A stretch of 64,000 nucleotides of DNA from positions 43,696 through 107,695 of the forward strand of contig JAGBHE010000093.1 of assembly GCA_017935675.1 (NCBI GenBank). The letters run 5' to 3'. Under the pieces are notes generated by a model. The model made no database searches, had not been told where the DNA came from, and saw only the letters and a program-made list of their open reading frames with translations. This DNA is from Clostridia bacterium. Its GTDB lineage: Bacteria; Bacillota; Clostridia; UBA1381. Each line of letters opens with the position of its first letter. The stretch's first letter is position 1. Position numbers and translations under genes: made by a program. Positions 1 through 9,201 of this stretch are shown piece by piece.

Positions 1-593
1 AAATTCTCGTTATTGCTGACAAAACCTGCAAGCCGTCAAATGTCGCGGCAGATCTCCTTTCACAGGCGGAGCATGACAAGCTTGCCTCAGCAGTTCTCGT
101 AACAGACAGCAGTGAGCTTGCACAGGCGGTTGCGGAAGAGATAGAAATACAGATACCCCTTTTGGAACGCGCCGATATAGCAAGGGCATCGATTGACAAT
201 AACGGAAAAATATTTATTACCGACTCCCTTGAAGACTCAATAAGCGTTGCAAACGAAATTGCTCCGGAGCATCTTGAGCTTTGTGTTGAAAATCCCTTTG
301 ACTATCTTTCGCAGATAAAAAATGCCGGCTCAATCTTCCTCGGAAAATACAGTCCGGAAGCGCTCGGAGATTATTTTGCAGGGCCGAATCATACACTGCC
401 TACCGGCGGAACCGCAAAGTTTTCAAGCCCCCTCTCCGTTGATGACTTTATTAAAAAATCATCATTTATATATTACACCGGGGACGCGCTTAAATGCGAA
501 TATAAAAAGGTTGCGGAATTTGCAAAAAGAGAAGGACTTACCGCACATGCAAAATCCGCCGTTATAAGATTTGAAGAAGGAACAGACAAATGA
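1..593 (+). CDS. hisD: Histidinol dehydrogenase, C-terminal part (5' truncated by window edge)
   Basis: HisD oxidises L-histidinol to L-histidine in two NAD-dependent steps, the last reactions of histidine synthesis, in the cytoplasm. The frame is open from base 3 and has no start inside the window, so about the last 196 codons are present. Seen: the early segment ILVIADKTCKPSNVAADLL, the GDYFAGPNHTLPTGGTAKF motif whose His is a catalytic/metal-site residue in the family, and the C-terminal EGLTAHAKSAV motif with the zinc-site His. The stop overlaps the hisC start by four bases (ATGA), so translation is probably coupled. hisG and/or hisZ would be expected just upstream, outside the window. 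Identity is very secure; only the 5' part is missing. Confidence 0.96.
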   Translation, partial: ILVIADKTCKPSNVAADLLSQAEHDKLASAVLVTDSSELAQAVAEEIEIQIPLLERADIARASIDNNGKIFITDSLEDSISVANEIAPEHLELCVENPFDYLSQIKNAGSIFLGKYSPEALGDYFAGPNHTLPTGGTAKFSSPLSVDDFIKKSSFIYYTGDALKCEYKKVAEFAKREGLTAHAKSAVIRFEEGTDK

Positions 594-1651
594 GCAGATA
601 TCTTAGCAAAAGGCTGGAAGACCTTGAGGAATACGTTCCGGGTGAACAGCCCCGTGACAAAAAATATATAAAATTGAATACAAATGAAAGCCCCTTTCCT
701 CCCTCACCCGCGGTATACGAGGTACTCAGCCGAAGCGCCGCAGACAACCTGCGGCTTTACAGTGACCCTTGCTGCACTTCCCTTACGGAAACTCTGTGCG
801 GTGTCTACGGACTTAAGCCTGAAAATGTGGTATTCGGTAACGGCTCAGATGAAATTCTGTCCTTTGCCTTCACAGCTTTCTGCGATTCGGACACACCTGC
901 TGTTTTCGCTGATATTACATATGGCTTTTACAAGGTTTTTGCCGCGCTTAACTGCATACCTTTCAGACAAATTCCGCTGAAAAGCGATTTTTCCATATGC
1001 CCTGAGGATTATATAAACGCGGGAGGAACAATATTTATAGCAAATCCCAACGCTCCGACGGGTCTTATTCTCACAGAGTCGGAAATACGACGAATACTCG
1101 AAGGAAACCCCGATAATGTTGTTGTTATAGATGAGGCTTACATCGATTTCGGAGGACAAAGCATGCTGCCGCTGATCGGCGAATACAAAAACCTGCTGAT
1201 TGTGCAAACCTTTTCAAAATCACGCTCTCTTGCCGGAGCAAGGCTCGGATTTGCTGCAGGATGTCCGGAGCTTATCGCGGATCTTCAGAAAATACGCAAT
1301 TCAAACAATCCGTACAACATAAACAGGCTTACTCAAGCTTTGGGAGAAGCGGTTTTAAAGGACAATGAGTATTTTATAAAATGTACCTCGGAAATTATAA
1401 AAAACAGAACCTATATGACAGACGGTCTTAAAAGTCTCGGTTTTTCCGTTATTCCCTCCTCCGCCAATTTCGTATTTGCAAAACACGAAGCATATGACGG
1501 AGGAATGCTCTACCGCGCACTTAAAAATAAGGGCGTTCTTGTTCGCCATTTTGATGCGCCGCGTATTTCGCAGTACAACAGAATTACTGTAGGCTCAAAG
1601 GCTGAAGCTGATGCGCTGCTCAAAGCAGCAGATGAAATATTAAGGATGTGA
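590..1651 (+). CDS. hisC: Histidinol-phosphate aminotransferase
   Basis: HisC is a PLP-dependent aminotransferase (fold type I) that converts imidazole-acetol phosphate to histidinol phosphate using glutamate. The protein has 353 residues, the usual length. Visible motifs are NPNAPTG (cofactor/substrate region), DEAYIDF (Asp that contacts the PLP ring nitrogen) and FSKSRSLAGARLG with the Schiff-base Lys. The ATG at 590 overlaps the hisD stop. The 3' end overlaps or abuts hisB around 1648-1657, consistent with a polycistronic his operon. Family assignment rests on both motifs and operon context; a generic aromatic aminotransferase is unlikely here. Confidence 0.96.
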   Translation: MSRYLSKRLEDLEEYVPGEQPRDKKYIKLNTNESPFPPSPAVYEVLSRSAADNLRLYSDPCCTSLTETLCGVYGLKPENVVFGNGSDEILSFAFTAFCDSDTPAVFADITYGFYKVFAALNCIPFRQIPLKSDFSICPEDYINAGGTIFIANPNAPTGLILTESEIRRILEGNPDNVVVIDEAYIDFGGQSMLPLIGEYKNLLIVQTFSKSRSLAGARLGFAAGCPELIADLQKIRNSNNPYNINRLTQALGEAVLKDNEYFIKCTSEIIKNRTYMTDGLKSLGFSVIPSSANFVFAKHEAYDGGMLYRALKNKGVLVRHFDAPRISQYNRITVGSKAEADALLKAADEILRM

Positions 1652-1656
1652 TTATT

Positions 1657-2247
1657 ATGAGAAAAACTGCTATGCAAAGAAAAACGGCGGAAACAGACAT
1701 ATCCGCAAAGCTGTGTATCGACGGCAGCGGCAAATACAGCATTGATACAGGCTGTGGTTTTCTTGACCATATGCTTGAGCTTTTCACACGCCACGGAAGC
1801 TTTGATTTAGAGCTTTCCTGCAAGGGAGATACACACGTAGATTATCACCACACCGCAGAGGATATAGGCATTGTTCTCGGCTCATGCTTTCTTGATGCTC
1901 TCGGCGACATGAAAGGGATTACAAGGTACGGATATATGCTTCTGCCGATGGACGAAGCCCTTATTTTGACTTCCGTTGATATTTCTGGAAGAGCCCACCT
2001 TGAATACGGTCTTGAAATTCCGACTCAGAAGATCGGTGATTTTGACACGGAGCTTGTAAGGGAATTCTTCGAGGCATTTGTGCGAACCTCAAAGCTTACA
2101 CTGCACTTAAGACAGGTTTCGGGCTTTAATTCGCACCATATAACGGAATGTGCTTTCAAGTCCTTTGCCCGCGCACTTGCCGCCGCAGCTGCTGTGGACG
2201 AAAAGCACAAAAATGAAATTCCCTCAACTAAGGGTACTTTGCTTTAA
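1657..2247 (+). CDS. hisB: Imidazoleglycerol-phosphate dehydratase
   Basis: HisB removes water from imidazole-glycerol phosphate to give imidazole-acetol phosphate; the enzyme is a manganese-dependent 24-mer. It is the monofunctional form (about 196 residues) without the phosphatase half found in enterobacteria; the phosphatase is supplied by the PHP gene at 5041. Metal-ligand motifs DHM (GFLDHMLELF), DYHHTAED and SGFNSHHITE are intact. I chose ATG 1657 because an AAGGA element lies about 10 bases upstream and the MRKTAMQRKTAETD start matches the family. A GTG at 1648 overlapping the hisC stop is an in-frame alternative. Confidence 0.95.
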   Translation: MRKTAMQRKTAETDISAKLCIDGSGKYSIDTGCGFLDHMLELFTRHGSFDLELSCKGDTHVDYHHTAEDIGIVLGSCFLDALGDMKGITRYGYMLLPMDEALILTSVDISGRAHLEYGLEIPTQKIGDFDTELVREFFEAFVRTSKLTLHLRQVSGFNSHHITECAFKSFARALAAAAAVDEKHKNEIPSTKGTLL

Positions 2248-2267
2248 AAACGGAAGGAGTTTAATCT

Positions 2268-2879
2268 ATGATTGCAATTGTTGATTACGGCGTGGGAAAC
2301 ATCTTCTCCCTGTCCTCCTCCTTTAAAAGCATAGGTGCGGACGCCGCTTTAACAGGCGACAAAAAGGAAATCGAGAAAGCCGACAAAATAATTCTTCCCG
2401 GCGTCGGAGCCTTTGCCGACGCTGCGGACAAGCTTAAAAGGAGCGGTCTGTTCTCATTTTTACAGGAGCAATGCGCAGGCGGCAAGCCAATGCTCGGAAT
2501 ATGTCTCGGAATGCAGCTTCTTTTCGAGAAAAGCTATGAATACGGAGAAAGCGAAGGCTTGGGACTTATAAAAGGAAGCGTAAAGCCTATCAGCGAATAC
2601 ATTGAGCCGGGGCTGAAAATACCGCATATCGGCTGGAACAGCCTTCAGTTTCCGTCAGAAAAAAATGAGCTTTTCAAATATATTAACGAAGGGGATTTTG
2701 TTTACTTCGTTCACTCCTATCACGGTGCCGACTGCGACGATTCCCTGATCGCATCAACACAATACGGCGGAACGCTTACTGCAGCCGTTGCCGACAAAAA
2801 CGTGTACGGAACACAGTTTCATCCGGAAAAAAGCGGAGAAACCGGGCTTTCAATTCTGAAAGCCTTCTGCGAGCTTTAA
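2268..2879 (+). CDS. hisH: Imidazole glycerol phosphate synthase, glutaminase subunit
   Basis: HisH is the class I glutamine amidotransferase that feeds ammonia to HisF; the heterodimer makes IGP and AICAR from PRFAR. The 203-residue protein has IVDYGVGNIFS at the N-terminus, the nucleophile elbow GICLGMQLLF with the catalytic Cys, and the C-terminal FHPEKSGETG with catalytic His and Glu. A GGAAGGAG site precedes the ATG. It sits between hisB and hisA, with hisF one gene further on. Confidence 0.95.
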   Translation: MIAIVDYGVGNIFSLSSSFKSIGADAALTGDKKEIEKADKIILPGVGAFADAADKLKRSGLFSFLQEQCAGGKPMLGICLGMQLLFEKSYEYGESEGLGLIKGSVKPISEYIEPGLKIPHIGWNSLQFPSEKNELFKYINEGDFVYFVHSYHGADCDDSLIASTQYGGTLTAAVADKNVYGTQFHPEKSGETGLSILKAFCEL

Positions 2880-2896
2880 ACAGGAGGATATACATT

Positions 2897-3625
2897 ATGA
2901 ACATTTTTCCCGCAATTGATATAAAAGACAAAAAAGTAGTAAGACTCCTTAAGGGCGACTACGGCAAAATAACAGTGTACGGTGACAATCCCCTTGAAAC
3001 CGCTCTGTCCTTTAAAGAGCATGGCGCGGAATATCTGCATACGGTTGACCTTGACGGAGCAAAAAACGGAGTAAGCGAAAACTCCGATATTATCTGTGAG
3101 CTTATAGCCTCCTCAGGCCTTAAGGTACAGACCGGAGGCGGAATAAGAAACGAAGCAACAGTTGAAAAGTATATGTCCGCCGGAGTATTTCGGGTTATTC
3201 TCGGAACCGCATCGGTAAAAGACCCTGCGTTTCTTAAAGAAATGGTGAAGGAATACGGAAGCAAAATAGCTGTCGGCGTCGATATCGACGATGGGTATGT
3301 TGCTATAAACGGATGGACGGAAAAATCAGATTTAAGCTGCTTTGAATTTTGCGAGGAGCTTTGCAAAATAGGGGTAAGCACCATAATATGCACGGATATT
3401 TCAAAGGACGGTGCAATGGCAGGCACAAACCGCGGTCTGTACAGGGAGCTTTCAAAAAGATTTCCGATCGACATAATCGCCTCCGGCGGCGTTTCGGATA
3501 TGGAGGATGTTACAGCACTTGCTTCTGAAGGAATATACGGAGCAATTATAGGACGTGCTCTTTACAATGGCGCCATAAACCTTTCGGAAGCTATCAAAGC
3601 AGCAAAGGAGGCAGACGCCAAGTGA
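2897..3625 (+). CDS. hisA: ProFAR isomerase (phosphoribosylformimino-AICAR-P isomerase)
   Basis: HisA is a TIM-barrel isomerase that catalyses the Amadori rearrangement of ProFAR to PRFAR. The 242-residue protein shows the first catalytic Asp in FPAIDIKDKKVVRL, the phosphate-binding GGGIRN and ASGGVSD loops, and the second catalytic Asp in TDISKDGAMAGTN. An AGGAGG site precedes the ATG. It overlaps hisF by GTGA at 3622. The lack of a tryptophan operon nearby and the his context argue against the dual-function PriA type. Confidence 0.95.
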   Translation: MNIFPAIDIKDKKVVRLLKGDYGKITVYGDNPLETALSFKEHGAEYLHTVDLDGAKNGVSENSDIICELIASSGLKVQTGGGIRNEATVEKYMSAGVFRVILGTASVKDPAFLKEMVKEYGSKIAVGVDIDDGYVAINGWTEKSDLSCFEFCEELCKIGVSTIICTDISKDGAMAGTNRGLYRELSKRFPIDIIASGGVSDMEDVTALASEGIYGAIIGRALYNGAINLSEAIKAAKEADAK

Positions 3626-4410
3626 TTACAAAAAGAATTATTCCCTGTCTTGACGTAAAAGACGGGCGGGTTGTCAAGGGTGTTAATTTTCTTGGTCTGT
3701 CAGATGTTTCGTCACCTGTGAGCCTTGCGGATTTCTACAGCAAAAACGGTGCGGATGAGCTTGTATTTTATGACATCACAGCCTCCTCAGACGGAAGAAA
3801 GCTTTTTACCGATATACTGCGTCAGGTGGCTTCAACAATATTTATACCTCTGACTGTGGGCGGAGGAATTAATACAATCGATGATTTTGACAGAGTTCTG
3901 AAATGCGGAGCGGACAAGGTAAGCGTAAATTCCGGTGCAATTAAAAATCCGAAGCTTGTAAGCGAAGCTGCTAAAAAATACGGTGACCAGTGCGTTGTTC
4001 TGTCTGCCGACATCAAGCGCGTGGACGGGAAATATACCGTTTTTGCCAAGGGCGGACGGGAGAATACGGGCATGGAGGCAATAGAATGGATTAAGCGCTG
4101 CACGGAAAACGGTGCCGGAGAAATTGTTGTAAACAGCATAGATACGGACGGGGTTAAGAACGGATTTGATATTCCGATGCTCAAAGCCGTATGCGACGCG
4201 GTTTCAGTTCCGGTAATCGCCTCAGGCGGTGCAGGCTGCTCTCAGGATTTCACCGACCTATTCAAGGCGGTGCAGGGAGTTGACGCAGGACTTGCCGCTT
4301 CAATTTTCCATTTCGGCGAGGTTTCCATACCGGAGCTGAAAAAAAAGCTGCTGAAGGACGGAATTAATGTACGAATAAGAAAGGATTATAGCTATGATTT
4401 CCATAAATGA
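3622..4410 (+). CDS. hisF: Imidazole glycerol phosphate synthase, cyclase subunit
   Basis: HisF is the TIM-barrel cyclase partner of HisH that uses channelled ammonia to close the imidazole ring. The 262-residue protein starts with GTG at 3622 inside an AAAGGAGG-led overlap with hisA. Catalytic Asp residues are visible in [15 protein letters not shown] and in [13 protein letters not shown]; the phosphate loops TVGGGI and ASGGAG are intact. Its 3' end overlaps the hisIE start by 17 bases. Confidence 0.95.
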   Translation: MITKRIIPCLDVKDGRVVKGVNFLGLSDVSSPVSLADFYSKNGADELVFYDITASSDGRKLFTDILRQVASTIFIPLTVGGGINTIDDFDRVLKCGADKVSVNSGAIKNPKLVSEAAKKYGDQCVVLSADIKRVDGKYTVFAKGGRENTGMEAIEWIKRCTENGAGEIVVNSIDTDGVKNGFDIPMLKAVCDAVSVPVIASGGAGCSQDFTDLFKAVQGVDAGLAASIFHFGEVSIPELKKKLLKDGINVRIRKDYSYDFHK

Positions 4411-5044
4411 ATTAAAATTTGACGAAAAGGGACTTATTCCCGCAATCGTTGTTGATGCGGAGACAAAAAAGGTTCTCACTCTTGCATATATGAACGAGGA
4501 AAGCCTCAGAATAAGCATTGAGGAAAAAAAGACCTGCTTTTTCTCACGTTCACGGCAGTGTCTGTGGCGAAAAGGTGAAACCTCCGGAAATTATCAGCAT
4601 ATTGTAAGCATAACGGCAGACTGTGACAGAGACGCCCTTACAATTGAGGTTATAAAGGACGGTCCTGCATGCCATACAGGAACAGATTCCTGCTTTACTG
4701 CCGGAGTGTTTGAAAACAATGAGCTCAGCCCATTTTCGGCAGAGGGACTTTATGAGCTGATACGCGGACGAAAGACAGAAAAAAAGGAAGGCTCGTATAC
4801 AACATATCTTTTTGAAAAGGGCATTGACAAGATACTTAAAAAGGTTGGCGAGGAAAGCACTGAGGTTATCATAGCAGCGAAAGCAGCCGATAAAAAAGAA
4901 ACCATTTATGAAATCTCGGATCTTGCATATCATGTTATGGTGCTTATGGTAGAAGCCGGAATATCCCTTGACGATATTAAAAAGGAGCTTGCCTCACGCC
5001 ATGTTATCGACAAAAAGGTTAAGCAGGAGAAAATGACCCAATGA
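4394..5044 (+). CDS. hisIE: Bifunctional phosphoribosyl-AMP cyclohydrolase / phosphoribosyl-ATP pyrophosphatase
   Basis: HisIE performs the second and third steps of histidine synthesis. The N-terminal HisI half (about residues 1-115) has the zinc-binding Cys-rich segment around [10 protein letters not shown] and [12 protein letters not shown]. The C-terminal HisE half (about 120-205) has the MazG-like metal-binding [12 protein letters not shown] helix. The 216 residues are typical for the fused form. The start lies within hisF, with AAAGG eleven bases upstream, and the stop overlaps the next gene by ATGA. Confidence 0.95.
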   Translation: MISINELKFDEKGLIPAIVVDAETKKVLTLAYMNEESLRISIEEKKTCFFSRSRQCLWRKGETSGNYQHIVSITADCDRDALTIEVIKDGPACHTGTDSCFTAGVFENNELSPFSAEGLYELIRGRKTEKKEGSYTTYLFEKGIDKILKKVGEESTEVIIAAKAADKKETIYEISDLAYHVMVLMVEAGISLDDIKKELASRHVIDKKVKQEKMTQ

Positions 5045-5850
5045 TACTGTCAAATCTTCATACACATACCGTTTACTGTGACGGAATAAATACTCCTGCC
5101 GAAATGGCGGCAGAGGCGGCAAAGCTCGGCTTTAAATCTCTCGGCTTTTCCGGACATGCCTACACCCCATTTGACAACGGCTTTTGCATGTCAATTGAAA
5201 ATACCGAAAAATACATTTCTGAAATTTCAGAGCTGAAAAAAGAATACGAAGGTCAGATGAGTATATTCACAGGTCTTGAATATGACCTGTATTCAGAATA
5301 TGACACCTCCTTATGCGATTATGTTATAGGCTCGGTTCATTATATAAAAAAAGACGGTGCCTATCTTCCCGCAGATGAATCGGCACAAAAAACGGAAGCT
5401 GTCATAAACGAATATTTTGGCGGCAGCGGCATCGCATATGCGGCAGCGTATTTTAAAGAAGCCGCCCGGCTCAGAGACCTTGACTGTGATATCGTGGGAC
5501 ACTTTGATCTCGTATCAAAATTCTGCGAACAATCATCGCTTTTTGATACGGAATCCGAAAAATACAAAAGCGCGGCTCTTGACGCGCTTCATATAGCAGC
5601 GGAAAAAAAGAAAATATTTGAGCTTAACACCGGAGCAATGGCAAGAGGATTTCGCCGCGCTCCATACCCGGCGGATTTTCTCATTAAGGAAATACACGAG
5701 CTCGGCTGTGAAATTATTATAACATCAGACTGCCACGACAGCAGGAAGCTAACCTACGCATTTCCCGAAGCAGCTGCGCTCCTTAAGGCGTGCGGCTTTG
5801 ACCATGCTCTTGCGCTTACGGAAAAGGGCTTTGAAGAGTATGGGATATGA
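5041..5850 (+). CDS. hisK: PHP-family histidinol-phosphatase
   Basis: This is a PHP-domain metallophosphatase of the HisK/HisJ type that hydrolyses histidinol phosphate to histidinol. Metal-site motifs are [11 protein letters not shown] near the start, [10 protein letters not shown], the DIVGHFDLV segment and [10 protein letters not shown] near the C-terminus. It has 269 residues, normal for the family. ATGA overlap with hisIE and its position as the last gene of the cluster support this role and explain the absence of a phosphatase domain on HisB. A general PHP phosphoesterase is the alternative, but operon position makes histidinol phosphate the likely substrate. Confidence 0.9.
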   Translation: MILSNLHTHTVYCDGINTPAEMAAEAAKLGFKSLGFSGHAYTPFDNGFCMSIENTEKYISEISELKKEYEGQMSIFTGLEYDLYSEYDTSLCDYVIGSVHYIKKDGAYLPADESAQKTEAVINEYFGGSGIAYAAAYFKEAARLRDLDCDIVGHFDLVSKFCEQSSLFDTESEKYKSAALDALHIAAEKKKIFELNTGAMARGFRRAPYPADFLIKEIHELGCEIIITSDCHDSRKLTYAFPEAAALLKACGFDHALALTEKGFEEYGI

Positions 5851-5886
5851 CTATTTAACTATCGGATTGGATGGAGAAAGTATTAA

Positions 5887-7077
5887 ATGATGAAATTCAT
5901 AAAACGGCTTATAGTTTTTTCAGCTGTACTGTTTGTTTTGGTTTACGCTGTTAATTCTGAAACAGATTTTTTTAAAAGCTTTGATACAAATTTCCCGGGG
6001 CTTGCCGAAAACGCTCCTGTTCTTTCATCTGCGGCTGCCGGAATATCAGATACCTTTTCAAAGCTGCCTTCGATTTCTCAGCTTATTGAGCATTTCACAA
6101 AAGAAGAAATGCCCATGACACCGGACACCTTTGCGGAAAACGCATATATTAAAGACAGTCCGCTGCTGAATTTTTTTGAAAACGAAAGTATAGGCATAAT
6201 CGTAAACGAGGGAAAATCCATAACGGTATTCGGGCTTTTGGGTGAAATTGCAAGATCCAATCTTGCCCTTCAATTAAATGATAAAGCGGGAAACACCGTT
6301 TATGAAACCACCTTTGCTGCCGATACGTCATTTCAGTTTACAAAAACCGTTGAAATTCCTCAGACTGACGCTGAAAAGCTCAGCGTTGAAATATACACCG
6401 GCGAAAAAAAATACGGAAATTATCAGGGTTTTGTAAACTCATATGTTTACCTCGTAAAAAACGACGGCTTATGGGAGCTTTATAAATCACCCGTATCGGA
6501 GCAGAACGATGCGGCATATTCTCAAAAACGTTCTGTAACCAAAGCTCTTAAGGCAACAGATTCAATACAGTCCGAAAACAAAAGCATTAAATCTGTGGCA
6601 CAGCAGCTCACCGCAGACTGTCAGACCGAATATGACAAAACAAAGGCAATACATGACTGGATATGCACATATCTTCACTATGACAACGACAGCTTATCAA
6701 AAAGCAATATTGCTCCCTATTCGGCAACAGAGGTTCTGAAATCACGAAAAGCCGTATGTCTCGGCTTTGCAAATCTTTATGCCGCACTGTGCAGAAGTAT
6801 CGGAATTCCATGCTCCGTTGTAACCGGATACGCTCTCGGAATTTCTTCCGGCAGCTCGGAATGGACGGAAAAAATAGTTTCCGGAAACGAAGAAAACCAT
6901 GCATGGAATGAGGTATATGTTGACGGAAGATGGATAATAGTAGATTCCACATGGGATACGTTTAACAGCTATGAAAACGGAGAAATGAAAAAAGGCGGTC
7001 ACATATCCCATCTTTATTTCGATGCAAACATAGATTTTTTCAGTGCAAATCATAAAATAATGCATTATGATGAATAA
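5887..7077 (+). CDS. Membrane-anchored transglutaminase-like protein
   Basis: The 396-residue protein begins with a signal-anchor helix (about residues 6-23, RLIVFSAVLFVLVYAV) followed by an extracytoplasmic region of unknown fold. A transglutaminase-like cysteine protease core occupies about residues 245-360. The triad is visible: Cys in SRKAVCLGFANLYAALC, His in NHAWNEVYVDGRW, and Asp in IVDSTWDTF. Substrates of such bacterial proteins are mostly unknown; a cell-envelope protein-processing role is inferred. It follows the his operon by 36 bases with its own GGAG site and may be cotranscribed with it. A strong terminator follows directly. Confidence 0.85.
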   Translation: MMKFIKRLIVFSAVLFVLVYAVNSETDFFKSFDTNFPGLAENAPVLSSAAAGISDTFSKLPSISQLIEHFTKEEMPMTPDTFAENAYIKDSPLLNFFENESIGIIVNEGKSITVFGLLGEIARSNLALQLNDKAGNTVYETTFAADTSFQFTKTVEIPQTDAEKLSVEIYTGEKKYGNYQGFVNSYVYLVKNDGLWELYKSPVSEQNDAAYSQKRSVTKALKATDSIQSENKSIKSVAQQLTADCQTEYDKTKAIHDWICTYLHYDNDSLSKSNIAPYSATEVLKSRKAVCLGFANLYAALCRSIGIPCSVVTGYALGISSGSSEWTEKIVSGNEENHAWNEVYVDGRWIIVDSTWDTFNSYENGEMKKGGHISHLYFDANIDFFSANHKIMHYDE

Positions 7078-7117
7078 AAGCACGGGAGTTATCATGCCCC
7101 CGTGCTTTGTTTTTTTA
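7077..7117 (+). terminator. Bidirectional intrinsic terminator
   Basis: A perfect 10-bp stem (AAAGCACGGG, 7077-7086, with CCCGTGCTTT, 7099-7108) encloses a 12-base loop and is followed by GTTTTTTT. On the opposite strand a shorter T-run also follows. It separates the plus-strand transglutaminase gene from the minus-strand surface-polysaccharide cluster whose last gene ends at 7115. Confidence 0.9.
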
Positions 7118-7600
7118 TTCAATTGGCTTTACGGAAACAATTTCACCAGTAGTAGCAACATCACGCGAGCATATTTTATGGCCGCGTCCGGCGCCTATTT
7201 CCGTTTTATCATTATCGTAATATGTTCCCTGACTGCATGTTCCGTTTACCCTTATCGTAACATATGCCGTAAATTTTTCGGGCGTTTCGGCAAATTTCTG
7301 CTCACCCTTTGTAGTTATTGCTTCCTGCTTATACGGCTGCACTGTAACCGAAACAATTTCACCGGTCTCAACATTATTTTTGTCCGCGTAAACCTTACCT
7401 TTTTTCTCAAGAGCCTGGGCAGTCTGCTGCCTTATATTATCAACACGAACGACATACTCAAAATTCTGCATGTCCCTTACTTCCGCAGAACGCGCGCCGA
7501 GGAGCCTGTAGCCTATTCCGGCAATAGCGGCAATCAAAACAATGATGACCAACAAATCAATTATATTTATTTTTCCGAAAATCTTACCGTCTTTAATCAT
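7115..7600 (-). CDS. DUF4330-family membrane-anchored protein
   Basis: The 161-residue protein has a short cytoplasmic N-terminus and one membrane helix (about residues 13-32, INIIDLLVIIVLIAAIAGIG), then an extracytoplasmic beta-rich domain ending in VATTGEIVSVKPIE. The GEIVSV phrase occurs twice in the domain, suggesting an internal repeat. I recognise the pattern as DUF4330; no biochemical function is established to my knowledge. It is the last gene of the minus-strand surface-glycan cluster and sits next to a paralogue, so a role in polymer assembly or export is inferred from context only. Confidence 0.75.
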   Translation of the reverse strand: MIKDGKIFGKINIIDLLVIIVLIAAIAGIGYRLLGARSAEVRDMQNFEYVVRVDNIRQQTAQALEKKGKVYADKNNVETGEIVSVTVQPYKQEAITTKGEQKFAETPEKFTAYVTIRVNGTCSQGTYYDNDKTEIGAGRGHKICSRDVATTGEIVSVKPIE

Positions 7601-7616
7601 GCTTTATATACCTCCA

Positions 7617-8072
7617 TTAATATTGAACGCCCACAATATAACCCGTAGCCGCAAAGCCGCGTCCTGATACAATCTGCTTTTCGCCCACTCTGATATGCTG
7701 CTCTCCGATATCATAGCCCCATTCATTTTCCGATGCCGTTACACTGACTGTAATATATACATCCTTACGTTCCTCTGTCGTACGAAGGACATATCTGCCG
7801 GACTCAGCATCAAGAAAAGCGTCGGAGGCGGGCTGAACGTCTACCGCCGTAACATCACCGTATGAATTGGTTGTTGTATCAAGCAAAACATTTTCTTCAG
7901 GTACAATATTCTCTGCTACCTCAGGCAGCTGATTCGCAATAAGCACCGTGTATGTGACCGTCTTTCCACCGGCCGGTGCTGCGGAGCGAAGCTTAAACAG
8001 TGCAAAAGCAGCAATAATAATTACAAGTAAAACTATCAATATGTCTATAATGGTTATTCTTTTCTTTTCCAT
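7617..8072 (-). CDS. DUF4330-family membrane-anchored protein (paralogue of neighbour)
   Basis: The 151-residue protein has one N-terminal membrane helix (about residues 6-26, ITIIDILIVLLVIIIAAFAL) after a basic MEKKR start, then an extracytoplasmic domain. It shares architecture, the IDxLIVxLVII helix and the closing (A)ATGYIVGV motif with the neighbour at 7115, so the two look like a tandem duplication that has diverged. The 16-base gap implies cotranscription. Function is not known. Confidence 0.72.
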   Translation of the reverse strand: MEKKRITIIDILIVLLVIIIAAFALFKLRSAAPAGGKTVTYTVLIANQLPEVAENIVPEENVLLDTTTNSYGDVTAVDVQPASDAFLDAESGRYVLRTTEERKDVYITVSVTASENEWGYDIGEQHIRVGEKQIVSGRGFAATGYIVGVQY

Positions 8073-8085
8073 GCCTTTCCCTCTC

Positions 8086-9201
8086 TTATTTCATACTTAT
8101 TATTTTATCATAAAATTCTTCCGTCTGCTTTGTCATTGCAACAGCAGTAAACTTTTCCGAAAATATCCGGGCGGCTCTGCGGCTCATGGCAGCGTACAGC
8201 TCGCTGTCACAAAGCAGCTTTCTTATTCCGTCTGCAAGCGCGTCGGAATTACGCTTTCTGACAAGGAAGCCGTTTGCACCGTCCGAAATAACACCGGGAT
8301 TACCGCCGAAATCCGATACAACAGCCGGGATTCCGAGACTCATGCCCTCCAGAAGGGAAAGACTCGTTGCCTCCGTGCCATAAGAAGCATTGCATTGAAT
8401 ATATGTTATATTCATAAGTGAATTTACATCATCAATGAAGCCTGTAAAAATTATATCATTTTCGCGGCTGAGACTTTTCACCTTTTCCTTCAGATGCTCC
8501 TCATATGAGCCGGTTCCGGCTATAACAAATTTTGCGCTTATTCCCTCGCTCAAAAGCTTATCGGCAGCCTCGATAAAATAATCATGACCCTTAATATCCT
8601 CAAGCCTCGCAACTATTGAAATGACTTTATCCTCCGGCGCGATTCCGAACCGATTCCTTGTTTGCGCACGTGTATTCTCGCTTTGCGCTTCAAGTCCTTT
8701 TATTCCGTTCAGAATAACGGTGATTTTTGACTCATCAATTCCTGTTTCGGTCAGGTTATCCTTTGCCGCCTCAGCGACAGCAATTATTCCGTCGGCAAGA
8801 AAATTATTAATCATACCGTTAATCACTTTTCCTATCCCCGCGGAAATAGAACGCGGAGGCGGGAAAACGCTGTGCCGCGTGTAAACAATGCGGCTTCCGG
8901 CAAGCCTTGCTGCAATACGCGCCGACATTGAGGCATGAGTATGAACAAGGTCGGCATTTTCCTCCTTGATAATTTTACGCAGCCTTCCTATCACCTTTAA
9001 ATCAAGAGATTTATCGGCAATACCGTCAACTTCAATTATTTCCACACCAAGCACTTCAACATGGGGCTTCAGAAGGCTGTTCTTCGGCAGTATCACCTTT
9101 ATCTCATATCTGCTTCTGTCAAATTCCGATAAAAGCGTAAGCAGACACTTCCCGGCGCCGCCTATGTTAGTATCACTTGACACCTCAATTATCTTTTTCA
9201 A
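8086..9201 (-). CDS. GT4-family glycosyltransferase
   Basis: The 371-residue GT-B fold protein has an N-terminal Rossmann domain beginning KIIEVSSDTNIGGAGKCLL and a C-terminal donor domain with IVARLEDIKGHDYFIEAA and the GT4 signature region ATSLSLLEGMSLGIPAVVSD, where the Glu contacts the nucleotide-sugar. Such enzymes transfer sugars from nucleotide donors to lipid-linked or surface glycans. The 3' neighbour is the DUF4330 pair, and the 5' end overlaps the polymerase gene by 17 bases, so it belongs to the surface-polysaccharide cluster. Donor and acceptor cannot be read from sequence. Confidence 0.88.
   Translation of the reverse strand: MKKIIEVSSDTNIGGAGKCLLTLLSEFDRSRYEIKVILPKNSLLKPHVEVLGVEIIEVDGIADKSLDLKVIGRLRKIIKEENADLVHTHASMSARIAARLAGSRIVYTRHSVFPPPRSISAGIGKVINGMINNFLADGIIAVAEAAKDNLTETGIDESKITVILNGIKGLEAQSENTRAQTRNRFGIAPEDKVISIVARLEDIKGHDYFIEAADKLLSEGISAKFVIAGTGSYEEHLKEKVKSLSRENDIIFTGFIDDVNSLMNITYIQCNASYGTEATSLSLLEGMSLGIPAVVSDFGGNPGVISDGANGFLVRKRNSDALADGIRKLLCDSELYAAMSRRAARIFSEKFTAVAMTKQTEEFYDKIISMK

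Noticed and set aside
2959..3474. Long antisense open frame opposite hisA
   Set aside because: It mirrors hisA codons, has no ribosome site and no recognisable protein pattern.
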